Source: Ignavibacteriales bacterium (lineage in GTDB: Bacteria; Bacteroidota; Ignavibacteria; UBA10030). Taken from it: a stretch of DNA of 64,000 bases. The notes under the pieces were generated by a model. That model worked only from the letters and a program-made list of their open reading frames with translations. It searched no databases and was not told where the DNA came from. Shown piece after piece: positions 1 to 8,482 of this stretch (position 1 is the first letter of the stretch; every line of letters begins with the position of its first letter). The stretch spans positions 124,001 through 188,000 of the forward strand of contig JAPLFQ010000010.1 of NCBI GenBank assembly GCA_026390595.1. The letters are read 5' to 3'. The position numbers were made by a program, and so were the translations under genes.

Positions 1-2
1 AT

Positions 3-1613
3 ATTGTGGAGGGGGCTCACGACGTCATCGACATCCTGAGAGAATATGAATCTCTCCCCTACACCTCTGACCGGCGTCACCTCCTCGAAGAGCAGATCCA
101 TCATCGGGACGGATGGAATCTCGAGAACAGGATTCAGACCGCGATGCACTCCTTGAATGTACCGGAGCGGAGTCGCGGCATTCAGACTCTTTCCGGCGGC
201 GAGAAACGCCGCGTCGCATTGTGCAAAGCGATCATCTCTCGTCCCGACCTGCTCATCCTCGATGAACCGACGAACCACCTCGACACACAATCCATCGAAT
301 GGATGGAGAGCTTCCTGGAGAACTATTCAGGCGCCTGCCTTTTCGTCACGCACGACAGATATTTCCTTGACTCGATCGCGACCAGAATTGTTGAACTCTC
401 CAACGGGGAATGCTATTCACACGAAGGCAACTACACCGATTTCCTCATCGACAAAGCTGAACGCGAAGCTCAGCTCGAAACCGAGGAGAGGAAGCGGAAC
501 AGGTTTCTCCGGCGCGAACTCGATTGGGTCCGCCGCGGGCCGCGGGCCCGGCGCACAAAAGCAAAGAGCCGTCTCAAGAGTTATTTCGAGACACTTGCCG
601 AAGACGGATACGAAGCTGACGCGGAAGTTGACCTGATTCTTCCCCCCGCCCCTCCGTTCGGATCAAGGGTCCTGAACCTGAAGAACCTGGGGATTGAGCT
701 GGGAGGAAGACAACTGTTTTCTGGGTTGAATTTCAATTTCGAGAGGCACCGGAAACTCGGAATCATAGGCCGGAACGGGCTCGGCAAAACGACGCTGCTG
801 CGGATCATCCTGGGAGAACTGCAGCCGGGTGACGGACATACGGACCTCGGAGACAAAACTGTCTTCAACTACGTCGACCAATCCCGGCTGGCGTTGAACG
901 ACAAGAACACGGTCCTTCAGGAAATCGGCGATGGACGCGAGTGGATCATGTTCGGCGAGGAGCGCCTCACCGTCTGGAAATACCTCCGGCGATTTCTCTT
1001 CACGGACGACAGGATCAACACCAAGGTAGAGAAACTCTCAGGCGGTGAGCGGAGCAGGCTTCTGCTCGCAAAGATCCTGATGAACGGGGGAAATTTTCTG
1101 ATCCTGGATGAGCCGACGAATGATCTTGATTTGGCGACGCTCCGCGTCCTGGAGGAAGCCCTGGTCGCATTCGAGGGGTGTGTGATCATCGTGAGCCACG
1201 ATCGGTACTTTCTGAACAGGGTCTGCAACGGGATTCTGGCGTTTGAAGGAGAGGGAGAAGTTCACTTCAGTGAGGGCGATTATGATTACTACCTCGAGAA
1301 GAGGGAACTCCGCACGGCCGCGGACGTGCCCGCGGACATCCCATCGAAGAAGCAGGAGACTACGACAAAGACTCAGCCGAAGGGTTTGAAGTGGAAGGAA
1401 GCGCGCGAGCTTGAATCTATCGAGCGCGGCATTGTGGATGCAGAAGCGGAAGTTGAGCGTCTTGAAGCGATTTTCTCCGAGCCGGATTTCTACCAGAAGC
1501 GCGGAGACCAAATTGCTCAACTAATGGGCGAACTCGAGACCGCGAAAGCAACCGTGGATCGTCTCTATACACGATGGAATGAACTCGAGGAATTGAAGTC
1601 CAACCTGAGCTGA
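3..1613 (+). CDS. uup: ABC-F family ATPase, Uup-like (5'-truncated by window edge)
   Basis: Soluble tandem ABC ATPase of the ABC-F class, whose members act on ribosomes or branched DNA rather than in transport. The reading frame is open to the first base and the first ABC domain has no Walker A, so the gene begins outside the window. Visible in order: ABC1 signature LSGGEKRRVALCKAI and Walker B LLILDEPTNHLD; a linker with RELDWVRRGPRARRTKAKSRL-like sequence, typical of Uup; ABC2 Walker A GRNGLGKTT, signature LSGGERSRLLLAKIL and Walker B FLILDEPTNDLD; then an acidic coiled-coil C-terminus of about 80 residues, as in the Uup C-terminal domain. It converges on a minus-strand URO-D gene, with a 15-bp inverted repeat between them. 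The family is secure; Uup rather than another ABC-F paralogue is inferred from the linker and C-terminus. Confidence 0.93.
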   Translation: MVEGAHDVIDILREYESLPYTSDRRHLLEEQIHHRDGWNLENRIQTAMHSLNVPERSRGIQTLSGGEKRRVALCKAIISRPDLLILDEPTNHLDTQSIEWMESFLENYSGACLFVTHDRYFLDSIATRIVELSNGECYSHEGNYTDFLIDKAEREAQLETEERKRNRFLRRELDWVRRGPRARRTKAKSRLKSYFETLAEDGYEADAEVDLILPPAPPFGSRVLNLKNLGIELGGRQLFSGLNFNFERHRKLGIIGRNGLGKTTLLRIILGELQPGDGHTDLGDKTVFNYVDQSRLALNDKNTVLQEIGDGREWIMFGEERLTVWKYLRRFLFTDDRINTKVEKLSGGERSRLLLAKILMNGGNFLILDEPTNDLDLATLRVLEEALVAFEGCVIIVSHDRYFLNRVCNGILAFEGEGEVHFSEGDYDYYLEKRELRTAADVPADIPSKKQETTTKTQPKGLKWKEARELESIERGIVDAEAEVERLEAIFSEPDFYQKRGDQIAQLMGELETAKATVDRLYTRWNELEELKSNLS

Positions 1614-1624
1614 AGTTGCATTGC

Positions 1625-1672
1625 AGACCCGTCAGGTTTCCCGGGAGTCACCTTGGCAAACCTGACGGGTCT
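1625..1672. terminator. Inverted repeat between convergent genes, probable bidirectional terminator
   Basis: Perfect 15-bp arms AGACCCGTCAGGTTT (1625-1639) and AAACCTGACGGGTCT (1658-1672) around an 18-nt loop. It lies 11 nt after the ABC-F stop codon and just past the stop of the convergent URO-D gene. There is no long T-run, so it could also be a dispersed palindromic repeat serving as a terminator. Confidence 0.6.
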
Positions 1673-1678
1673 ACCGGC

Positions 1679-2749
1679 TTACTGGCGCACCGCGTCAACG
1701 AAGGCAAGCACGTTTTCCCAAGGCACATCAGGCTCCAGTATATGCGATGGAGCGATCAGCAGTCCCCCCTTTGCTCCCAATTGCCCCTGAATCTGCTTCA
1801 CCGTTCGCGCAATCTCTTCTGGCGCGCTGTAGGGCATCGTCGTCTGCGTCCCGATGCCTCCCCAGAACGAAATCTTGCCACTGAACCGGCGACCGATTTC
1901 TTCCAGATCGTTGCACTCCGGCTGGACCGGGTTTACGATGTCGACCCCGATGTCGATGTACTCCGGGATGAAGTCCATGATGGCTCCGTCAGAGTGCATG
2001 AACACGAGGATGTCATCGTTCTCCTGCTTTGCAGCCGCAATGATCCGCCGCGTTCGCTCTTTCAGGAACTTCCGGTACAATTCGAGGCCGAACATAGGTC
2101 CATGCTGCGTCGAAACGTCGTCACCGAGCCTCAGCACATCCACTCCGATCTCTGCGTACTTTCTCGCCTGACGAATGCGAATCTCCGTGAGCTTCTCACA
2201 GATCGCGTGTGCGAGGTCTTCGTTGCGATAGAAATCGGTAAGCAGGTTCTCCATCCCGCGCATGAGCCATGCGGTTTCGAAGATCGTCATGTACAGTTCG
2301 CCGGTGACGGCGTAGCCCCGGTCTTGATACGCCCGCGTCTTTTCGGCTATCCCCTCAAATCGATAGTCCGCATCGACATCAGGACAGTCGAATTCGAGGA
2401 TTTGTTCAACCGTCGTGCAAACGGCAAGGGGGTGATACTTGTATTCCAGGAAATGCTCCATCGATCCCTGGACCGCCCCGTAGCCCCATTCATCCCAAAT
2501 GACATTCGATGGAATTTCTGCATCAAACCGGCGGCGAAAATCGGTCTGTTTTGTTGTCGGATTGATGTTGACGGAACGGGTATCGAAGTCGAAATACTCG
2601 GCAGGATCAAGCTGAAATCCGGTTCGTTCCCGGAACACCTTCATGAGTCCCGGCGTGAATGCCCCCCAGCTGATTTCAAACGGCGGGCGATCCGGGAGAC
2701 CGGTTCGGCGCATAGAGGTTAGTACGCGTTCACGTGAATTCATTTCCAT
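1679..2749 (-). CDS. Uroporphyrinogen decarboxylase (URO-D) superfamily protein, HxD type
   Basis: A 356-residue TIM-barrel protein of the URO-D superfamily, which includes HemE and the cobalamin-dependent methyltransferases MtaA and CmuA. It starts MEMNSRERV, close to the MNSRERV start of the neighbouring paralogue, so the inner ATG at 2743 is equally possible. The segment FMHSDGAIMDFIPEYIDIG followed by NPVQPEC aligns with the metal-site strand of MtaA-like proteins, but it reads H252-S-D254 where methyltransferases have H-x-C. The N-terminal arginines of true HemE were not recognised, so this is probably not the heme enzyme. A corrinoid-linked methyl-transfer or decarboxylase role is inference only. 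It lies downstream of the second URO-D gene on the same strand. Confidence 0.82.
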   Translation of the reverse strand: MEMNSRERVLTSMRRTGLPDRPPFEISWGAFTPGLMKVFRERTGFQLDPAEYFDFDTRSVNINPTTKQTDFRRRFDAEIPSNVIWDEWGYGAVQGSMEHFLEYKYHPLAVCTTVEQILEFDCPDVDADYRFEGIAEKTRAYQDRGYAVTGELYMTIFETAWLMRGMENLLTDFYRNEDLAHAICEKLTEIRIRQARKYAEIGVDVLRLGDDVSTQHGPMFGLELYRKFLKERTRRIIAAAKQENDDILVFMHSDGAIMDFIPEYIDIGVDIVNPVQPECNDLEEIGRRFSGKISFWGGIGTQTTMPYSAPEEIARTVKQIQGQLGAKGGLLIAPSHILEPDVPWENVLAFVDAVRQ

Positions 2750-2786
2750 TCAACCAGGTTTGTGCACAACGATTGCGCTGTTAATT

Positions 2787-2870
2787 GCACACAGATGACA
2801 CTGATGATACAGATTTACACTGATTGATCAATCTGTGGTCATCACGTCCTTTTCTGTGTCATCAGTGTGC
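2787..2870. repeat. Long imperfect hairpin repeat, CACAGATG family, copy 1
   Basis: An 84-bp imperfect palindrome that begins GCACACAGATGACACTGATG, ends TCTGTGTCATCAGTGTGC, and is centred on TGATCA. Each arm is itself made of the 7-9 nt word CACAGATG/CACTGATG. The ends match the element at 6874-6956. It lies in the gap between the two URO-D genes. Confidence 0.8.
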
Positions 2871-2879
2871 TAATCTCTT

Positions 2880-4010
2880 TCAAAATAGCTTCGACATGTT
2901 AATTTTGTCCGGATCGACACCGTCTGTAGCCGACAAGATCGATGCGTCGACCTTTTCTGTCAGCGAGCCGGCTGTCTTGTAGAGCGCGATGATATTGGCC
3001 ATTGGTGAACCAACCTGAATCGCATGCGACGGACCAAGGAACAACCCGCCATCAGGAAACAAATCCAGCCTCCTTCGCACCTCTCGTTGAACATCGTCCA
3101 CCGTCCCCCATGCCATCGTCGTCTGCACGCAAACCGACCCGCAAAACGTCAGGCGGTCGCCGTAGTGCGACTTAAGATACGCGATATCCATTTCCGGCGT
3201 CGTCGGCTGGACTACGTCCTGCACATCCAGCCCCAGCTCAATCAGGCGAGGCAGAAAGGCTTCAACGGTGCCGCACATATGCATCATCGTGCGCGCACCA
3301 TAGCTGTGTACCATGTCGAAGTATTTCTTGTATTTTGGAGCGAAGTGGCGCTCGAAAATCTCGTGACTGATCATCTGGCCCTGCTGGTTCCCAAGATCAT
3401 CCCCCACATGGGCAAAGTCGATCAATCCTCCCGCCGCTTCAAGCACCCGCCGGTGCTGTTCGTAGTAGAACTTGAACCGGGCCTCCATGATTTCGAGGAA
3501 GACTTCATTGTCCTCAAGGAGATCCATCAATACCTCTTCCATGCCACGGGCCCGTCCGATGCTGTTGATGAAATCCATGTCTCCTGCCGTGCCAAAACAG
3601 ATGGCGTATCGGCCCTTCAGCGCCTCACACTGTGCCCGGATCGTCGAATAATCAAACCCATCCGCTTTCGGAAAGTGAGAGCGATCGAGTTTATCGAGAG
3701 TCTCAATGCCGGCATAGGGCAGGTAGCATGCTTCGAGGTAGCGTCCTCCCTCAAATTGCGCATAGCGGTACCGTTCTCCAAAATACCCCTCGATGCTCCC
3801 ATCCGGAAATGTTCGCAGTTCCGGCCCGACATATACAGGTTCAACATAACGGAAATCGTCACCGACGAGCCGCAGCACCTGCTCCATGTTGCTGAGGCCG
3901 AAGTGCTGCATGATCATCCGGTTGATTTCGGGTGTGCCCTCGTGTTTGATCGGGATGCGGTCATATCCGCGCCGCTCATAGGCACTGATGACTCGTTCGC
4001 GTGAGTTCAT
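2880..4010 (-). CDS. URO-D superfamily protein, MtaA/CmuA-like (HxC zinc motif)
   Basis: A 376-residue URO-D-superfamily protein starting MNSRERVISAYERRGYDRIP. The segment MMHMCGTVEAFLPRLIELG carries H244-x-C246, the start of the zinc-thiolate site of methylcobamide:CoM methyltransferases (MtaA/MtbA/CmuA); a second cysteine is present in FCGSVCVQTTM. This makes it a better methyltransferase candidate than its HxD neighbour. The corrinoid protein and substrate-side methyltransferase are not in the window, so the substrate is unknown. AAGGA lies about 10 nt before the ATG. The two URO-D genes probably share a transcript, but the 130-bp gap holds a hairpin repeat. Confidence 0.82.
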   Translation of the reverse strand: MNSRERVISAYERRGYDRIPIKHEGTPEINRMIMQHFGLSNMEQVLRLVGDDFRYVEPVYVGPELRTFPDGSIEGYFGERYRYAQFEGGRYLEACYLPYAGIETLDKLDRSHFPKADGFDYSTIRAQCEALKGRYAICFGTAGDMDFINSIGRARGMEEVLMDLLEDNEVFLEIMEARFKFYYEQHRRVLEAAGGLIDFAHVGDDLGNQQGQMISHEIFERHFAPKYKKYFDMVHSYGARTMMHMCGTVEAFLPRLIELGLDVQDVVQPTTPEMDIAYLKSHYGDRLTFCGSVCVQTTMAWGTVDDVQREVRRRLDLFPDGGLFLGPSHAIQVGSPMANIIALYKTAGSLTEKVDASILSATDGVDPDKINMSKLF

Positions 4011-4316
4011 TGTGGATCGTTCCTTTACGTTGAACCGGGATTCCGGAATTCGCTGCGTCAGCCATCGAAGTCCCGGGAAGATCAGAAAGGTATGATGGGT
4101 GTTGAAGTGAAGGTAGCAGATTCTAAGTCGATCCGCAAACAGGTGGGAAAAATCATTCCCAAAATCATTCTCAGATTAAGGAGCGGCTCTGCTTCGCTGA
4201 CTTATCGGGTTTCCAGTATATCCGATAAATTCCCGACGGGATATCGATCCTGCGAAAAACACAAGAGCCGGTCAACATTGACCGGCTCTCGTTGATCCCC
4301 ATGATGTGCTTGCCCG
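4011..4316. other. Intergenic region with small inverted repeats, no gene
   Basis: About 300 bp without a convincing coding frame. It contains TTATCGG/CCGATAA arms (4202-4228), a GGGAAAAATCATTCCC motif near 4143, and the terminator of the downstream minus-strand lipoprotein gene at its right end. The reading frame at 4092-4295 has no ribosome-binding site or recognisable sequence. Confidence 0.6.
4264..4289 (-). terminator. Rho-independent terminator of the Spy-like lipoprotein gene
   Basis: A perfect 12-bp inverted repeat AGAGCCGGTCAA/TTGACCGGCTCT. Read on the minus strand it is followed by TGTGTTTTTCG, a short T-run. It lies 27 nt after the stop codon of the lipoprotein gene. Confidence 0.85.
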
Positions 4317-5024
4317 CTACGGAGCGCATGGATCCTGAATCTTCGCGATCCAGTCTTTCCACTTCGTAATCTGTTCTCCCTGAAGAATCGCAGTAACGCC
4401 TGCAAAGAGCTGATCCCTCTTCGCGCACATCGCAACTTTGACAGTCTGCGACGCCGGATTGTTCTTGATCAGTTCCCGCGTTGCCTGGTTGAGAACTTTG
4501 ATTTGTGCGGCCGCGGCCTCCCGCGTAAGCTTTCCGTTCTTCACATCATCCAGGATTGCCCGCCGTTTTGTATTTGCGTCCTGAATAATGGTCTTGTTCG
4601 CTTCGAAGAATTGCTGGATGAGCGGTTTCATGTCCTGGTGGAACGTTTTCGCCAAATCTCGAATGCGGGTCTTCTGATCGTCCGTCAGGTTCAGCTGTCT
4701 GAAGAAGAGGCCCAGGTGTTTTCCGAAATTGAACCGATCGAACCAAGGCATTCCCCTCATGGCAGGGTCGCCAGGTACGAACAGCCGGTCGCCGTCGACG
4801 AAACCGTAGTTCAAGAGCGTGCTGTTAAATGTCATTTCGGTTTCGGTGGTCGCATCCTCAACGCCGTTCTGAACATCGCCATAGTCCACAATGGCGAACT
4901 GAGCGATGTCGAAGTTCATCTGACGGGGGCCATTAACATTTCCCCGATCGGAACAGGCCGGGAGAGTCAGCACGATGGCCAGAACGAGTACCGCAGACAG
5001 GGTGAAGACAATTGATGGTTTCAT
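4317..5024 (-). CDS. Lipoprotein with Spy/CpxP-like LTxxQ motifs
   Basis: A 235-residue envelope protein. The N-terminus is a lipoprotein signal (MKPSIVF, a hydrophobic stretch, lipobox LPAC with the lipidated cysteine near residue 25). The helical C-terminal half has LNLTDDQKTRIRDL and LQGEQITKWKDWIAK, the paired LTxxQ-type motifs of Spy/CpxP periplasmic proteins, plus charged amphipathic helices between them. Spy-like proteins are periplasmic chaperones or metal/stress sensors; the exact role here is unknown. A strong ribosome-binding site (AAGGAGGAAGGA) precedes the ATG. It is monocistronic, with its own terminator. Confidence 0.75.
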   Translation of the reverse strand: MKPSIVFTLSAVLVLAIVLTLPACSDRGNVNGPRQMNFDIAQFAIVDYGDVQNGVEDATTETEMTFNSTLLNYGFVDGDRLFVPGDPAMRGMPWFDRFNFGKHLGLFFRQLNLTDDQKTRIRDLAKTFHQDMKPLIQQFFEANKTIIQDANTKRRAILDDVKNGKLTREAAAAQIKVLNQATRELIKNNPASQTVKVAMCAKRDQLFAGVTAILQGEQITKWKDWIAKIQDPCAP

Positions 5025-5242
5025 AGATCCTTCCTCCTTGTTGGCGCTTTGACAGCGTCAAGTTTGGCGAGGTTTAACTCCATTTTCGAAAAAGATACGT
5101 TATACCGGCCACGCGGCTGCCTGCACATCGGACGCGGGGTGCCGGACTAACATGCTGGAAAAGCCGCAGAAACGCAAACACAATATGTCAGCCCTCAAGG
5201 TTTCCTGAGTGATACGGTTGAAGACACGAAGGGCCTCACAGC

Positions 5243-6844
5243 TTACTCGTGCTCGGGCATGGGCTCGAGCGATTCCTTCGTGAACGAGAACAGGAACAAC
5301 ATCACAGCAAACACGAGGTACGCGGCTGCAAACTGGTATGGGATCTTCTGCAGAACACTTTCCAGCGTCCAGGGGAGATACATCACTCCGTCTGCTGATG
5401 CCGAATGGATGACTCCAAAGTACGTGAGGCCGGCGAGAATCAGAAGATAGACAGATGCTTTTCTCAGATGACGGTCAATCAACTCTGCGAGGAAGCCCCC
5501 CCACAACATCGCGGTGACGATGAATCCGTTGCCGAGAGCAAACGTCACCAGCATTTCGGGCAGAGCCTTTCCGGGAGCGACCATCAGCTTCTGGAAATTC
5601 TCCGCCGGTACGAACTCGGGGTTGCCGAGCTTAATCGAAAGCAGCCGGGCAACGGTCGGGAAAAACGCGAACGCAACGGCCGGCGCGTGGCGGGCCGGAC
5701 AGGCGAGGAACGATTGGCATACGATGTCGAGTGCCACGAAAATCAGGATGGGGGCGAGCACTGCACGCGGGATGAGTTCGACGAAGAATGAAACATACCC
5801 CAGCATTCCTCCCAACCCGATAAACAGCCCCGTCATTAAGGTGTAGCCCGCTCTTGAACCCATATGTTTGTAGGCAGGCTGCCCGATGTACGGAGTGGAT
5901 TGTGCAACTCCTCCGCACATGCCTGCGATGAGCGTTGCGATCGCTTCTGTGAGAAGTATACTCCTCGTGTTGTAATCATCGCCTGCAACGCGGGCACTCT
6001 CAGTGACGTTGATGCCGCCCACCACTGTCAGCAGACCAAATGGAATCGCTATCGGCAGGTATTTAAGCGCCCGAGTGAAGCCGTCAATGAACCCGAGCGT
6101 CGGTGTCGGAAATCCCAAATGGAAATCCAGCGCCGGCGCTCCGGCGTAGGTCCCCCCCATCCAACCCGTCGAGCCGAACAAATAGTAGATCGCCGTCCCT
6201 ATGAAGACGGCCGCGAAGACGCTCGGGAAATTCTTCGGCAGGCGGATGCGCGCAACGAGTGTATAGAGGATGAGTCCGAGCGAAATCATACCGACAATGG
6301 GCATCCCAAACACGTCGACCAGAGGCGTCAATCCGATAAGTGCGAGCCCAATTCCCGCAAGCGAACCAAGGAGCCCCGCCTGCGGCACGACACGCTGCAC
6401 CCACTGACCGATGAACGAAAATACTACTTTGAGTATGCCGATCATCACCATGGTCGCCATGCCGATGTACCACGTCATCAGCGCAGCGTCGTGTTCGGAC
6501 ATTCCTTCCGCCTTCAGGCCCACGAAGGCAGGACCGAGGACAACAAGAGCGATACCGATTGTAGACGGCGTATCCAGGCCCAGCGGCATTGCTGTGACGG
6601 TGGGATTTCCTGTCTTTTTCGAGAGTCGGAAGGCCATCCACGTGTAGACAATATCTCCAAAGAGCACGCCGAATGCCGTGCCGGGAAACATTTTGGTGTA
6701 CACGATGTCGGCGGGGAATTTGAAAACAAAGACGAGTATGCCGGCAAGGAACGAAAGAACGGTCAGGTTGTCGAACATCAGTCCGAAGAAGCCGTTCAGG
6801 TCCCCAAGGGCAAACCACTGATAGCGTTTTGAAGTGTTGTTCAT
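5243..6844 (-). CDS. NCS2-like xanthine/uracil/guanine permease (AzgA-like)
   Basis: A 533-residue polytopic inner-membrane permease. It has about 12 to 14 hydrophobic segments, an N-terminal GDLNGFFGLMFDNLTVLSFLAG, the conserved early helix TGNPTVTAMPLGLDTPS, and a late segment with ITVTESARVAGDDYNTRS-like sequence as in AGZA-type nucleobase permeases. Such proteins import purine bases with protons. The ATG at 6844 is preferred over the TTG at 6859 because GAGGG lies 8 nt upstream. Downstream of a nucleoside transporter on the same strand, it suggests a purine salvage pair, although a hairpin repeat separates the genes. Substrate specificity cannot be assigned. Confidence 0.85.
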   Translation of the reverse strand: MNNTSKRYQWFALGDLNGFFGLMFDNLTVLSFLAGILVFVFKFPADIVYTKMFPGTAFGVLFGDIVYTWMAFRLSKKTGNPTVTAMPLGLDTPSTIGIALVVLGPAFVGLKAEGMSEHDAALMTWYIGMATMVMIGILKVVFSFIGQWVQRVVPQAGLLGSLAGIGLALIGLTPLVDVFGMPIVGMISLGLILYTLVARIRLPKNFPSVFAAVFIGTAIYYLFGSTGWMGGTYAGAPALDFHLGFPTPTLGFIDGFTRALKYLPIAIPFGLLTVVGGINVTESARVAGDDYNTRSILLTEAIATLIAGMCGGVAQSTPYIGQPAYKHMGSRAGYTLMTGLFIGLGGMLGYVSFFVELIPRAVLAPILIFVALDIVCQSFLACPARHAPAVAFAFFPTVARLLSIKLGNPEFVPAENFQKLMVAPGKALPEMLVTFALGNGFIVTAMLWGGFLAELIDRHLRKASVYLLILAGLTYFGVIHSASADGVMYLPWTLESVLQKIPYQFAAAYLVFAVMLFLFSFTKESLEPMPEHE

Positions 6845-6873
6845 AGCGAAATCCCTCAATCAATAATAGAAGC

Positions 6874-6956
6874 GCACACTGATTACACAGAAAAGGAGAG
6901 ATTTACACAGATGAGAACATCTGTGTAAATCCGTTTCATCTGTGTCATCAGTGTGC
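6874..6956. repeat. Long hairpin repeat, CACAGATG family, copy 2
   Basis: An 83-bp element with ends GCACACTGATTACACAG and CTGTGTCATCAGTGTGC. Its core is a perfect 14-bp stem, GATTTACACAGATG (6900-6913) and CATCTGTGTAAATC, around AGAA. The ends match the element at 2787-2870. It lies between the two transporter genes. Confidence 0.85.
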
Positions 6957-6969
6957 CATTTCGAGCTTA

Positions 6970-8292
6970 TCAACTGACAAACATCCCTGCAATCGATGCC
7001 GTCATCCAGGTTGCAATGGTGCCTCCCAGCAGCGCCCGGAAGCCGAGTTTCGCGATGTCGCTCCGCCTGTTCTCCGCGAGCGGACTGATTCCGCCGATCT
7101 GGATTGCTATCGAGGAGAAGTTCGCAAACCCGCAGAGCGCATAGGTGGCAATGACGATCGCTTTTTCAGAAAGCTGATGCGCCGCGACGACGTCCGCCAT
7201 CTGTGAATAGGCAACGAACTCGTTCAGGACAAGCTTCAGTCCCATCAGGCTTCCCACATTGAGCGCATCGCCCCACGGAACGCCGATTGCGAAGGCGACG
7301 AACTGGAAGATCAGTCCGAACAACAGTTCGAGTGAAAGAGGCTTTCCAAACTGCGCCACGCAGAGCGCACCGAGACCGGTGGCATCGCCGAGGAGTCCGA
7401 GCAGAAAATTGATGAGAGCGATAAACGCGATGAACGCGATCAGCATTCCGCCAACGTTCAGTGCAAGCCGGACACCGTCCGAGGCACCGGAAGCTGCCGC
7501 TTCGATCACGTTTGAATAGGTCTTCTCGATCTTCAGCTTCACCGTCCCCATCGTGAGAGGTTCTTCTGTCTCCGGAAAGAGCATCTTCGCGACAACGATC
7601 GTCGCCGGCGCGGCCATGATCACTGCTGCGAGCAGGTGTCCGGCGAAGTAGATCTGTGATGCATCAAGCCCCATGCCATACGATTTTGCATAGGCAACGC
7701 CGAGAAGCGTATAGTAGGCGATCATCACGCCCCCGGCGATGTGGGCCATACCGCTTGTCATAACGGTATAGAGTTCAGACTGCGTCATCTTGGCGATGTA
7801 TGGGCGGATGACCAGCGGTGCTTCCGTCTGACCGATGAACGTGGCTGCCGCGACGCAGAGCGATTCTGCTCCGCTTGCCTTCATGAATTTCGAGATCACC
7901 CAGGCCATTCCCTGCACCACGCGCTGCATAACGCCGAGGTGGTACAATATCGCCATCAGCGATGCGAAGAAAATGATTGTCGGGAGCACCTGGAAGGCAA
8001 AGAAAAAGCCGAGGCTTCCCTTGTCCCCGGGAGCCGTCGCCAACGAACCAAACACGAATTGAGCGCCGTTCAGCGCGAAGGCAAACAGCCGAACAAAGGC
8101 CTTGCTGATGGCGTCGAAGATCTGTCTGCCAATGTCTGTTTTCAGGACGAAAAGGGCGAAGACAAACTGCATTCCGAGGCCGACACCGACCAGCCGCCAG
8201 CTGATGGCCCGTTTGTTGGGCGAGAAAAGAAAGGCGATGCCTATGACAAAGACGAGTCCGAGAAGCCCGCGTCCGACCGATGAGAAATCCAT
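6970..8292 (-). CDS. Concentrative nucleoside transporter (CNT/NupC family)
   Basis: A 440-residue inner-membrane transporter that imports nucleosides with H+ or Na+. Seen: an N-terminal helix bundle, the gate/nucleoside core segments FIGQTEAPLVIRPYI and GMAHIAGGVMIAYY, and the second conserved core segment GLKLVLNEFVAYS, with C-terminal GFANFSSIAIQIGGISPLA. These are the CNT hallmark sequences. Length is normal for bacterial CNTs. The ATG at 8292 follows AGAGGAGCATC. It forms a purine/nucleoside uptake pair with the downstream NCS2 permease. The upstream 360-bp gap may encode a structured RNA. Confidence 0.92.
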   Translation of the reverse strand: MDFSSVGRGLLGLVFVIGIAFLFSPNKRAISWRLVGVGLGMQFVFALFVLKTDIGRQIFDAISKAFVRLFAFALNGAQFVFGSLATAPGDKGSLGFFFAFQVLPTIIFFASLMAILYHLGVMQRVVQGMAWVISKFMKASGAESLCVAAATFIGQTEAPLVIRPYIAKMTQSELYTVMTSGMAHIAGGVMIAYYTLLGVAYAKSYGMGLDASQIYFAGHLLAAVIMAAPATIVVAKMLFPETEEPLTMGTVKLKIEKTYSNVIEAAASGASDGVRLALNVGGMLIAFIAFIALINFLLGLLGDATGLGALCVAQFGKPLSLELLFGLIFQFVAFAIGVPWGDALNVGSLMGLKLVLNEFVAYSQMADVVAAHQLSEKAIVIATYALCGFANFSSIAIQIGGISPLAENRRSDIAKLGFRALLGGTIATWMTASIAGMFVS

Positions 8293-8482
8293 GATGCTCC
8301 TCTCGAGGTGGAATGGGTGACGAATGATTCGAAGCGAAGCATGGAGTCCGGTGCAATCGAGGAAGGCCGCGACGCTTCAGATGGCGGAAAAGGTATAAAG
8401 AATTCGAGAAAGAAGGAAGTAGTAGAGTAGATGAGTATGAAGTATGTGAGCGGGGTGTCCGTGTGCACACCGCAATCAGACA
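8293..8482. other. Leader region of the CNT gene, nothing firm
   Basis: About 190 bp between the CNT start codon and the putative structured RNA. On the minus strand it contains TATACCTTTT at about 8387-8396, weakly like a TAnnTTTG promoter element, and an imperfect GCGGTGT/ACACCCCGC hairpin that could end the upstream RNA. No coding frame is credible. Confidence 0.4.

Noticed and set aside
1616-2722. Long plus-strand frame opposite the first URO-D gene
   Set aside because: It is the antisense of a clear protein-coding gene, with a histidine/arginine-rich, unmotivated sequence and no ribosome-binding site.
4092-4295. 67-codon frame between lipoprotein and URO-D genes
   Set aside because: No ribosome-binding site, basic random-looking translation and overlap with the terminator.
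5864-6832. 322-codon plus-strand frame under the NCS2 permease
   Set aside because: Antisense shadow of a membrane protein, arginine- and histidine-rich.
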